The position numbers and the translations under genes are program-made. A stretch of DNA of 64,000 bases, from NCBI GenBank assembly GCA_020540725.1, contig JAJBSL010000007.1, positions 62,001-126,000 on the forward strand, written 5' to 3'. The DNA comes from Lachnospiraceae bacterium EP-SM-12S-S03 (GTDB lineage: Bacteria; Bacillota; Clostridia; Lachnospirales; Lachnospiraceae). Each line of letters starts with the position of its first letter. Position 1 is the first letter of the stretch. This document shows positions 9,098 to 15,619 of the stretch, piece after piece. The notes under the pieces are model-generated. The model ran no database searches and had not been told where the DNA came from. It saw nothing but the letters and a program-made list of their open reading frames with translations.

Positions 9098-9271
9098 CTA
9101 TATAATCAATTCTCGATGAATGTATTCCTCAAATTCTTTACGCTTCACTAACTTTCGTGTTCCAACATATAAAACAAAAGGACAGTTTGGTTGTTTCAAC
9201 ATGGAATCAATCTTGTTGATACCTATGTTGCTATATTCAGCGGCTTCCCCTTTCGTAATCCCCAGTTCCAC
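9098..9271 (-). pseudogene. Tn916-type excisionase remnant
   Basis: A 57-codon open stretch follows an in-frame TAG, with no proper start (GTG 9271 is the first candidate). It reads EAAEYSNIGINKIDSML, then CPFVLYVGTRKLVKRKEFE and EYIHREL to a stop at 9098. This is the winged-helix MerR-like layout of small excisionases carried by Tn916-like conjugative elements (EAA-Y--IG-NK, then F-L--G-R-L-KR--FE-YI). The first 10-20 residues and a ribosome site are missing. No integrase gene adjoins it, so it is best read as a scar of an excised or decayed element. Confidence 0.6.
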
Positions 9272-9329
9272 TCGACAAAACTATGCCAATCAGTTTTGAA
9301 ATTTTTGAAAAAATTTTGAGGAGAAAAAA

Positions 9330-9358
9330 ATGCGCCTGCAAGACGCAGACAGACGCAT
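9330..9358 (-). terminator. Minus-strand intrinsic terminator in the scar
   Basis: A bipartite stem (ATGCG / CGCAT outside, CTGC / GCAG inside) is followed on the minus strand by TTTTTTT. It would end a leftward transcript from the toxin-like ORF at 9457-9498. Confidence 0.7.
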
Positions 9359-9403
9359 AGGAAATAACAGCAGTATTTAATTAATTTGACAGTTCATCTA
9401 CAT

Positions 9404-9439
9404 AGCCCAAATATCCCGTCAGTGGATAATGGCTTTTTT
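9404..9439 (+). terminator. Plus-strand intrinsic terminator, antisense to the toxin-like transcript
   Basis: Arms AGCCCAAATATCC and GGATAATGGCT form a mostly paired stem followed by TTTTTT on the plus strand. There is no plus-strand protein gene to its left, so it fits a short antisense RNA overlapping the 3' end of the leftward toxin-like message. Confidence 0.6.
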
Positions 9440-9456
9440 AATAATGCAGATACATT

Positions 9457-9498
9457 TTAAAGATATTCAATAAAAAGGAGCATAGCGATTACCTCCAT
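9457..9498 (-). CDS. Possible holin-like (type I style) toxin peptide, shortened
   Basis: The 13-codon ORF MEVIAMLLFIEYL has a GGCGGTG-type ribosome site. Its first half matches the MEVIxML opening of the very short 'putative holin-like toxin' membrane peptides common in Firmicutes. Those are usually about 30 residues with one membrane helix; here the reading frame stops early, so it may be a truncated relic. The opposing terminators downstream resemble the layout of type I toxin/antisense-RNA modules. Function is inferred, and the ORF is too short to be sure of. Confidence 0.35.
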   Translation of the reverse strand: MEVIAMLLFIEYL

Positions 9499-9619
9499 AA
9501 CACCGCCATACCCTTTCTATCTGTTAAGATTTTGAGCGCAGAAAATTTTCTGTCCAGCAGCGTTTTTTCTTTTCTGCCGCTGGCAGATAATATAAAAAAT
9601 ATGAAACTTTTATTTTGCT

Positions 9620-10015
9620 TTATTTGTCGGAACAAATCCTAGCTTCTGTTAATTCTTTATGGAGATGTAATGCCATAAAGGTTGTGACAATAGCAGAAAT
9701 AATATCTGCGATCGGTTGAGCATATAGTATTCCATTCATTCCCCAAAGTGCCGGAAGAAGCATAATAACAGGAACAAAGCAAATACCTTGTCGACAAGCT
9801 CCAAGAATAAAACCGGCAGTACCTTTCCCAAGTGCAAGGAATAAAGAAGAATATACTGTATAAAAGCCAAAGAGGAAGAATGAAAAGCCATTTACCATAA
9901 GCGATTTTTGTCCAACAGTAATCATGGCTTCATTTCCGTTTGCAAATTGTGAAATAATTTGAGCGGAAAATAGTGCCATAAGTGACCCGGCGATTACTGC
10001 ATCGCCATATCCATA
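9620..10015 (-). pseudogene. MATE family efflux transporter, C-terminal fragment
   Basis: About 130 codons correspond to the last third of a MATE antiporter (normally about 450 residues). The reading starts YGYGDAVIAGSLMALFSAQ and continues GFSFFLFGFYTVYSSLFLALGKG and GACRQGICFVP, with three to four hydrophobic segments. Directly upstream is an in-frame TGA and a change to transposase-like sequence on the other strand, so the 5' part was lost. It is not expected to transport anything. An intact MATE gene lies at the right edge of the window. Confidence 0.75.
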
Positions 10016-10245
10016 TCAAAATGACAAAAAGGAAATACTCAAAATCATGCGGCATTTCTATGTATGAGGTATTTCAGTTTTTACTTCTGTTAGCATTTCA
10101 AGGGAAGAATCTTTTTCGTTTTCTGAATGAAACTTCCTATAACTGGAGCAGATTTCTTTTGCTCCTTGCCCGTGTCTACGATCACATAGAACACAAATGC
10201 CAGAGGGGTTTTACTCTTCTTACACTTGGCTGGTCGGATGGGTAA
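10016..10245 (+). pseudogene. IS4-type transposase remnant with apparent internal deletions
   Basis: Plus-strand sequence reads NDKKEILKIMRHFYV, then, after a frame change near 10058, MYEVFQFLLLLAFQGKN, LFRFLNETSYNWSRFLLLLA and RVYDHIEHKCQRGFTLL to GWSDG and a stop at 10245. These pieces occur in the same order in IS4-family DDE transposases of gut Firmicutes, but segments between FRFLN and RFLNE and between LLLLA and LLARVYDH appear missing. The lost part would include the first catalytic aspartate. No inverted repeats were recognised. Family recall is from memory. Confidence 0.55.
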
Positions 10246-10433
10246 AACTTTATTAAATGATACGGTTCATATTATCCATAAGCTGATGATCTGCTGATTG
10301 TTACAAGTTGAATATCATCATATCCGATTTTTTCAACCAACTTTCTTTTGAATTCTGCCACATGCTAACCATGAGCAGTCTGCAACGCCAAACTTCCTGT
10401 ACTATCAAATCTCTTTGCAATCAAGTAACACAT
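10246..10433 (-). pseudogene. Small protein of DUF6718 type, broken by two stops
   Basis: From ATG 10433 the frame reads MCYLIAKRFDSTGSLALQTAHG, stop, HVAEFKRKLVEKIGYDDIQL and VTISRSSAYG, stop, YEPYHLIKF, and then meets the transposase remnant. Apart from the two stop codons it looks like a conserved small protein opening MCYLIAK and containing QLVTISRPSAYGEYEPYHF. I recall this as a DUF6718-like family of unknown function, but the name is uncertain. It overlaps the frameshifted 3' tail of the toxin gene by about 29 nt. Confidence 0.45.
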
Positions 10434-10559
10434 GGTTCAACACCTTTTTCCTTTCATACTTATCACATAGCACCTCAAGTGCTTGAAAATCCAATGCTGA
10501 TTTCACATACCCGGCCGTTATATCATTTGATGCTTTTTGATTGTACATCACTTTGGCAT
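10405..10559 (-). pseudogene. Out-of-frame C-terminal tail of the type III toxin
   Basis: In the +1 frame relative to the toxin ORF, the sequence continues NAKVMYNQKASNDITAGYV, then KSALDFQALEVLCDKYERKK, stopping at TGA 10405-10407. The LDFQALE-LCDKYE segment matches the C-terminal helix found in ToxN/AbiQ-family toxins. Loss of one A in the run around 10557-10562 (CAA AAT GCC reduced to CAA ATG CC) would explain the break. Confidence 0.6.
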
Positions 10560-10994
10560 TTGAAATAATTTTTTCACGGTGTTTACGTATAAAATCATTT
10601 CATTGTGAACAAGGTCTTTATATGTACTATCTGATTCATTTTCCAAATCATATAATTCAAGTTCTGATGTAGGGGCCGGAATCATATGGCTAATTCTGAG
10701 TGTGCCCTTTAATTCTTTTTCACCATCTTTATTTTTTACTACAATTCGTATAATTGGCACAATACTTTTCTTAATGACCTTATTTGCTCCCGCAATCTGA
10801 TAATCCGAATCTTTGGGTGATGACATCGGAACATAATGAACATAATAATGATATTGTCCCATCTGTAAAACCACACCCAAATATTTTCTAGTATGCGTTC
10901 GAGAATTAATTTTATCGGAATACACGTTTGGAAATTCCTTACGCAACCACTCCACATAATCGTCTGTAACACTATATAATTTGAATTCTTCCAT
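10548..10994 (-). CDS. ToxN/AbiQ family type III toxin (endoribonuclease), truncated by a frameshift
   Basis: The 148-residue protein has the compact ToxN/AbiQ/CptN layout: FKLYSVTDDYVEWLRKEFP at the start, then KYLGVVLQMGQYHYYVHYVPMSSPK, a central TLRISHMIPAP segment and ELELYDLENESDSTYKDLV. SSPK near residues 59-62 corresponds to the catalytic (T/S)SxK region of ToxN. These toxins cut mRNA and their own repeat RNA, and several give abortive phage resistance. The family is usually 155-200 residues; here the last 35 or so lie in another frame (10405-10559), so activity is doubtful. AGGAGA precedes ATG 10994. Upstream lie a terminator and the two RNA repeats, the diagnostic type III order. Confidence 0.8.
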   Translation of the reverse strand: MEEFKLYSVTDDYVEWLRKEFPNVYSDKINSRTHTRKYLGVVLQMGQYHYYVHYVPMSSPKDSDYQIAGANKVIKKSIVPIIRIVVKNKDGEKELKGTLRISHMIPAPTSELELYDLENESDSTYKDLVHNEMILYVNTVKKLFQMPK

Positions 10995-11032
10995 CCGTAT
11001 CTCCTTTTATTTATTTTTCCTTATACGAAAAC

Positions 11033-11052
11033 AAGGGAGCTAATGCTCCCTT
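11033..11052 (-). terminator. Terminator between antitoxin RNA and toxin gene
   Basis: Stem AAGGGAGC / GCTCCCTT with a 4-nt loop is followed on the minus strand by GTTTT. A leaky terminator at this place sets a high antitoxin-to-toxin ratio in ToxIN-like loci. Confidence 0.8.
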
Positions 11053-11053
11053 T

Positions 11054-11131
11054 GAGTTTAAAATCCTCCACTTATATGGCAGGAGCTCTCCCGAGTTTAA
11101 AATCTTCCACTTATATGGCAGGAACTCTCCC
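11054..11131 (-). repeat. Two tandem 39-nt antitoxin repeats
   Basis: Units 11054-11092 and 11093-11131 are identical at 37 of 39 positions. On the minus strand each starts GGGAGAG and ends TTTTAAACTC. Position 8 is T in the promoter-proximal unit and C in the other; position 27 is A and G respectively. These two positions would face each other in a 4-bp helix YUCC/GGAR. Confidence 0.9.
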
Positions 11132-11156
11132 GAAGATAGCTTCTCTATCTAAGAAT

Positions 11157-11185
11157 AGTATATGATAAATTCATAAAAATAGCAA
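11157..11185 (-). promoter_or_regulatory. Sigma-A promoter of the antitoxin-toxin operon
   Basis: Minus-strand -35 TTGCTA (11180-11185) and -10 TATACT (11157-11162) have an exact 17-bp spacer. They lie just upstream of the repeats. Confidence 0.7.
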
Positions 11186-11282
11186 CTTTTTTATGTAATT
11201 GTTGCGAGGATATTTATGAAATCAGTCTCATAATAACGATTCCTAATTTCATTTATTTATCCTCACATTCATTTTTTCACTA

Positions 11283-11954
11283 TTATATAGTATCCCTTGT
11301 TTCCATCAGAATTACAAGTCCTTTCGGGAATGTAATCGTAACCTTTTCTTCTTTCGCCTGATTGCTCACACAAAGACTATCGTATGGCGTTAATGTATGA
11401 TCTGTCAACGGATATTTCGCGCCCTTGATGTAGAAATGCTCCACAGTTCCACCGAGAGGAAATACCGAAAAATACGATCCGAACATTTCCCCCTTGCAAA
11501 GAACCGCTTCTTTTTCTATGATACGGATCCGGTTATGACTATCCCGTATCTCCGCATGGATTCCTTCATTGTGCGGAATCGAAAGCACCTGGATATTTCC
11601 GAGTACATGATCCAGCCTTGTTCCCGTTGCTCCATATATAAAAATATCCGTGCAGCCTTTCTCCATAGCGAGCCGCACTGCAATCTCTGTATCTGTCGCA
11701 TCTTTCACCGGATTGAATTCCCGTACTGGAAGATCTGTTTCTTCTTTGTAATATCGGATAATCTCTTCCGGGAGACTATCAAAATCTCCTACGATATAAT
11801 CCGGCTTAATCTGATGTTCGTATAGAAAAAGATTTCCGTGATCCACACCGATCAAAAAGCATGGATCCCCGGAGTGTCGATGTTCTTCCAACTCTTCTAA
11901 CACAAATGTTTCTTCCAACATACCGCCGCTTATAATGACCGCCTTAGTTTTCAT
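11283..11954 (-). CDS. thiN: Thiamine diphosphokinase
   Basis: The enzyme transfers pyrophosphate from ATP to thiamine, giving thiamine diphosphate, the cofactor needed for example by the pyruvate:ferredoxin oxidoreductase in this window. At 223 residues it has the family length. N-terminal GVDHGN and DYIVGDFDSLPEE form the catalytic acidic region, GATGTRLDHVLGN is the substrate motif, and a small beta C-terminal domain follows. It is the last gene of the priA-to-thiN block and overlaps rpe by 11 nt, suggesting translational coupling. Confidence 0.93.
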   Translation of the reverse strand: MKTKAVIISGGMLEETFVLEELEEHRHSGDPCFLIGVDHGNLFLYEHQIKPDYIVGDFDSLPEEIIRYYKEETDLPVREFNPVKDATDTEIAVRLAMEKGCTDIFIYGATGTRLDHVLGNIQVLSIPHNEGIHAEIRDSHNRIRIIEKEAVLCKGEMFGSYFSVFPLGGTVEHFYIKGAKYPLTDHTLTPYDSLCVSNQAKEEKVTITFPKGLVILMETRDTI

Positions 11955-12609
11955 AGCTTTTCAAAATCTCCATGAACTGTTTTGTATTTTCTGCCGCCTC
12001 TCCTTTGAAAACTGCAGAACCGGCTACAATAATATTTGCTCCCGCATCCAAAACTTCTTTTACATTTGTCAAATAAATCCCCCCGTCTACCTGAATATCT
12101 GTCTTCAGTCCTTTTGCATCAGCAAGGGCTCTTGTCTCTTTGATTTTCTCAAGAGAAGTTTCGATAAACTTCTGTCCTCCAAATCCCGGGTGTACTGACA
12201 TGATCAACACCATGTCTACTTCTTCTATATACTCTTCCAACGCAGCTACCGGGGTGTCCGGACAAATGGAAATTCCCACTTTCAATCCGCATTCTCTGAT
12301 CTTTGCAATAGTAGCATGAACATCCTCACAGGCTTCTAAATGAATCGTGATCAGATCTGCTCCTGCCTCCTTAAATGCATCAATATAACGGATCGGCTCG
12401 GTGATCATCAAATGTGCGTCCATAACCTGTTTGGTGCAACTTTTGATAGATTTGAGTACCGGCATTCCGAAAGAAATGCTTGGTACAAAAATTCCATCCA
12501 TCACATCAAAGTGAAGATACTTTGCCCCGTTCTCCTCTGTGGATTTGATTTCCTCTCCAAGATTTTTAAAATCTGCCGCCAATATTGACGGTGCCAAAAT
12601 GTAATTCAT
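11944..12609 (-). CDS. rpe: Ribulose-phosphate 3-epimerase
   Basis: This cytoplasmic TIM-barrel metalloenzyme interconverts ribulose 5-phosphate and xylulose 5-phosphate in the pentose phosphate pathway. All 221 residues fit the family: LAPSILAADF at the start, the metal-site motifs HFDVMDGIFVPSISFG and DAHLMI, SVHPGFGGQ for phosphate binding, and the second-half motif QVDGGI with NIIVAGSAVF. It lies between rsgA and thiN, as in many Firmicutes, two bases after the rsgA stop. Confidence 0.96.
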   Translation of the reverse strand: MNYILAPSILAADFKNLGEEIKSTEENGAKYLHFDVMDGIFVPSISFGMPVLKSIKSCTKQVMDAHLMITEPIRYIDAFKEAGADLITIHLEACEDVHATIAKIRECGLKVGISICPDTPVAALEEYIEEVDMVLIMSVHPGFGGQKFIETSLEKIKETRALADAKGLKTDIQVDGGIYLTNVKEVLDAGANIIVAGSAVFKGEAAENTKQFMEILKSYEN

Positions 12610-12611
12610 CC

Positions 12612-13490
12612 CTAGTACCTCTTCTTTTCCTTCAATTCGTTATACATTTCCGTATAGTTCTGATATCGTATTTTATGAATCTTCCCTTCTTCCAACGCCT
12701 TCTTAACTGCACACCCCGGTTCGTGGATGTGGTCACACCCATTGAACTTACACTGCCCTTCATAAGGCTCAAATTCCGGAAAATAATATTTCAATTCTTC
12801 TTTTTCAAATGCATTTACATAGAGAGAGCTAAATCCCGGTGTATCCATAATATAGGAGTTCTCATTAACCGGAATCAGTTCCGAATGGCGGGTTGTATGT
12901 TTTCCGCGCTCAATTTTTTCGCTGATCGTACCCGTCTCCATCTCAACCTCTGTCTGAAAGAGATTGATCAGGGAAGATTTCCCCACTCCGGACGGACCTG
13001 CCACCGCTGAGGTTTTCCCTTCTAATACTGACTTGACAAGTTCCACATTCTCTTCTTTCTTTGCACTTGTAAATATAATCCGATAGCCACATTTACTGTA
13101 GATTTCTTTTAATTCTCTGATCTCTTCCTCTTCCGCAATATCTTTCTTGTTAAACACAAGAACAACCGGTATCTCTTTGCTTTCCATCATCACAAGAAAC
13201 CGGTCTAAAAGATTAAAATGCGGTTTTGGTTTTGTAACCGCAAAAACAACAAGTGCCTGGTCGATATTCGCGACAGCCGGACGAATCAATTCATTCTTCC
13301 TCTCCAGTATCTGCGCAATATTTCCAAGCTTTTTTCCCTCGTCCAAAATATCTATTTCAACATTATCGCCAACAAGAGGTTTTATTTTTTCTTTGCGGAA
13401 AGCCCCTTTGGCTTTACATTCATAAATACCGGATTCTACTACATGAACGTAGTAGAATCCGGCAATTCCTTTTACAATTTTTCCTTGCAT
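12612..13490 (-). CDS. rsgA: Ribosome small-subunit-dependent GTPase A
   Basis: RsgA checks and matures the 30S subunit near the decoding centre and releases maturation factors on GTP hydrolysis. The 292-residue protein has an N-terminal OB fold (GKIVKGIAGFYYV), a circularly permuted GTPase domain with FNKKDI (G4) before GPSGVGKSSLI (G1) and DTPGFSSL (G3), and a C-terminal zinc knuckle C-x7-H (residues near CKFNGCDHIHEPGC). It follows the PASTA kinase by 8 nt on the same strand. Confidence 0.95.
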   Translation of the reverse strand: MQGKIVKGIAGFYYVHVVESGIYECKAKGAFRKEKIKPLVGDNVEIDILDEGKKLGNIAQILERKNELIRPAVANIDQALVVFAVTKPKPHFNLLDRFLVMMESKEIPVVLVFNKKDIAEEEEIRELKEIYSKCGYRIIFTSAKKEENVELVKSVLEGKTSAVAGPSGVGKSSLINLFQTEVEMETGTISEKIERGKHTTRHSELIPVNENSYIMDTPGFSSLYVNAFEKEELKYYFPEFEPYEGQCKFNGCDHIHEPGCAVKKALEEGKIHKIRYQNYTEMYNELKEKKRY

Positions 13491-13498
13491 ATACTTTA

Positions 13499-15619
13499 CT
13501 ATTGTGCTCCTTGGCCATTTCCTGTATCTGTATTTCCGTTATTGCCAGAACTTCCGTTATCCGGATTATCCGGATCCGGATCAGGTGTCGGCTCCGGACC
13601 ATCGCTGATCACAAGATCCACTTTTGTATTCAGGGATACGGAACTTCCTTCACCCGGAGATACTGAGATTACAGTTCCCGCTTTCTGATCACTATACTGA
13701 TATGTGACATTTCCCGTTGTCAGTCCAGCACTGGAAATTAAAGATTTCGCCGTACTTAATGTTTTTCCGATCAGTGGCGGAACCGTCGCCTTCTCTTCCG
13801 GTTTCTTACCTTTACTGATCTGAAGCGTGATGGAAGATCCACTTTCTACTCTTGTACCCGCTTTCTTACTCTGATAACAAACCTGCCCTTTTGCATAGCT
13901 ATCATTGTATACCTCTTCTGTTGTATAATTAATACCAAGTTCATCTAAGATACTTCCCGCTTGCTTTGTCGTCTTACCGAGAAGGTTCGGTATCTCAGGT
14001 TTGTCTTCTCCGGAACTGATAATCAATGTAATTTCACTTCCCTTGGTAACTTTCGTTCCTGCTTCCGGAGTCGTACGAATAACTTCATCCTGATCAAATT
14101 CTTCACTTGTCTCAAAATCTGTACTTACTTTTACCGAAAATCCCAAAGCTTCCAGTTCATCTCTTGCTTCATCCTGACTCTTGCCAGAAACATCCGGCAC
14201 TGAGATTTCCTCTTCCGCTTTACCCGAACTTACAACAACCGTAACAACAGATTCTTTTTCCACTTTCGTTCCGCTTGTCGGATCCTGGCTGATAATATAG
14301 CCTTCTTCATATTTAGAAGATTCCTTTTTTTCCTTGACTTCTAATGTAAGACCTTTGGCTTTTAAAGCCTTCTCAGCCTCTTCCTGTGTTTTTCCTACAA
14401 GGTTCGGGACTTTGACTTCTTTTTTGTCCTCTTCTGTAATGGATGATGGGCCAAATTTCAGAAGACCGGTTGCCCGCCCTACAATGAAAATCATAATGAA
14501 AGCAATGATTACCACTGCCACAATGGTAAGAATCTTCATGATCTTTGCCATCTTAGGATTCACATCACTGCTCTTCCCTCTTCTTCTGCCTTCGTAATCA
14601 TCATCTTCAAAATCTTCGTTCTCGAAATCATCGTCCTCGTCATATCTGTCATCGTAGTCATCATACTCGTCATCAAAATCATCATAGTCGTCATCGTCCC
14701 GATATCTTCCGCCCTCGTTCTTAATACGATTCACATCATCTGCGTTAAACAATACTGTCTCATCCGCCACGCGCATCGGTCCGATCACTACAAAATCCCC
14801 ATCCGGATCTACAAGAGAACGCTTCAGATCTTCTTTCAAAGATTTGACATCCGGATATCTTCTATCCGCGTTCTTCTGTGTACATTTCATAATGATCTGC
14901 TCTAAACTGTAAGATATCCCATCCATTCTCTCAGAAGGAGGTGTGATTTCCTCCTGAAGATGTTTGATCGCCACCGCCACTGCAGAATCTCCGTCAAACG
15001 GCAGCGTTCCTGTTACCATCTCGTACATTGTGATCCCAAGTGAATAAATATCACTCTTATAGTCACTGTATCCGCCCCTTGCCTGCTCTGGTGATGTGTA
15101 ATGAACCGAGCCAAGCACATTGGTGCTGATCGTATTGGATGATGCAGCCTTTGCAATACCAAAATCAGTTACCTTCACCTTTCCTTCTTTGGAAATGATA
15201 ATATTCTGCGGCTTGATATCCCGGTGTACAATCTGATGCATATGTGCACACTCAATACCATTCGCAGCCTGAATGGCAATACTGATCGTCTCCTTCGCCG
15301 AAAGAGCTCCCTTCTTATTGATATACTCTTTCAATGTAATTCCTTCTACCAGTTCCATGACCATGTAGTAAAGCCCCTGCTCTTCCCCTACATCGTACAC
15401 ATTCACAATATTCGGATGCATAAGGCCTGCCGCCGCCTGCGCCTCTGATTGGAACTTCTTTACAAAAGTAATATCCTCACGGAATTCTTTCTTCAGAATC
15501 TTAATCGCAACGAAACGGTTCAGTTTATGGTCTTTTCCCTTATAAACATCCGCCATTCCGCCGGCGCCTATTTTACTGAGTACCTCATAGCGGTCCCCGA
15601 TAAATATTCTGTCTTTCAT
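13499..15619 (-). CDS. prkC: Stk1/PrkC family serine/threonine kinase with four PASTA domains
   Basis: This membrane kinase senses muropeptides or lipid II outside and phosphorylates cell-envelope and translation targets inside. The 706 residues comprise a kinase domain (GAGGMADVYKG; catalytic HRDIKPQN; DFGIAKA; SPEQARGGYSDYKSDIYSLG), a very acidic Asp/Tyr-rich juxtamembrane stretch (about residues 310-350), one membrane helix (about 360-385) and four PASTA repeats beginning VPNLVGK, VPDVSGK, IPNLLGK and VPPLIGK. The tail is Pro/Asp then Gly/Asn rich. The gene starts inside the phosphatase stop codon (shared base 15619), so kinase and antagonist are coupled. Confidence 0.96.
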   Translation of the reverse strand: MKDRIFIGDRYEVLSKIGAGGMADVYKGKDHKLNRFVAIKILKKEFREDITFVKKFQSEAQAAAGLMHPNIVNVYDVGEEQGLYYMVMELVEGITLKEYINKKGALSAKETISIAIQAANGIECAHMHQIVHRDIKPQNIIISKEGKVKVTDFGIAKAASSNTISTNVLGSVHYTSPEQARGGYSDYKSDIYSLGITMYEMVTGTLPFDGDSAVAVAIKHLQEEITPPSERMDGISYSLEQIIMKCTQKNADRRYPDVKSLKEDLKRSLVDPDGDFVVIGPMRVADETVLFNADDVNRIKNEGGRYRDDDDYDDFDDEYDDYDDRYDEDDDFENEDFEDDDYEGRRRGKSSDVNPKMAKIMKILTIVAVVIIAFIMIFIVGRATGLLKFGPSSITEEDKKEVKVPNLVGKTQEEAEKALKAKGLTLEVKEKKESSKYEEGYIISQDPTSGTKVEKESVVTVVVSSGKAEEEISVPDVSGKSQDEARDELEALGFSVKVSTDFETSEEFDQDEVIRTTPEAGTKVTKGSEITLIISSGEDKPEIPNLLGKTTKQAGSILDELGINYTTEEVYNDSYAKGQVCYQSKKAGTRVESGSSITLQISKGKKPEEKATVPPLIGKTLSTAKSLISSAGLTTGNVTYQYSDQKAGTVISVSPGEGSSVSLNTKVDLVISDGPEPTPDPDPDNPDNGSSGNNGNTDTGNGQGAQ

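Larger units (their letters stand above)
9272..9619. other. Mobile-element scar with convergent terminators and a tiny toxin-like ORF
   Basis: No full-length gene lies here. It contains a minus-strand terminator (9330-9358), a plus-strand terminator (9404-9439) and a 13-codon ORF (9457-9498), described separately. A short minus-strand stretch near 9381-9440 reads HYPLTGYLGYVDELSN before a stop, which probably reflects the hairpin sequence and not a protein. Confidence 0.5.
11028..11150 (-). ncRNA. Type III antitoxin RNA (ToxI/CptI-like)
   Basis: The predicted transcript starts near 11150, seven bases after the -10 box. It contains two 39-nt repeats and ends at the hairpin 11033-11052, just before the toxin ribosome site. 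In known type III systems the toxin cuts the repeat precursor into single units, which fold and bind toxin into an inactive ring. The two units differ at only two positions, and both differences keep one helix paired. Repeat number and unit length are within the range of the family; the fold is inferred. Confidence 0.75.

Noticed and set aside
9982-10245. Treating the 87-codon plus-strand ORF as an intact small gene
   Set aside because: It reads as disconnected blocks of a transposase with a frame change near 10058 and no ribosome site, so it is listed as a remnant.
11041-11131. CRISPR array
   Set aside because: The two repeat units abut with no spacers between them and sit in front of a ToxN-like gene, which fits type III antitoxin repeats instead.
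12585-13010. 141-codon plus-strand ORF antisense to rsgA
   Set aside because: rsgA has all GTPase motifs on the minus strand; the ORF is a shadow.
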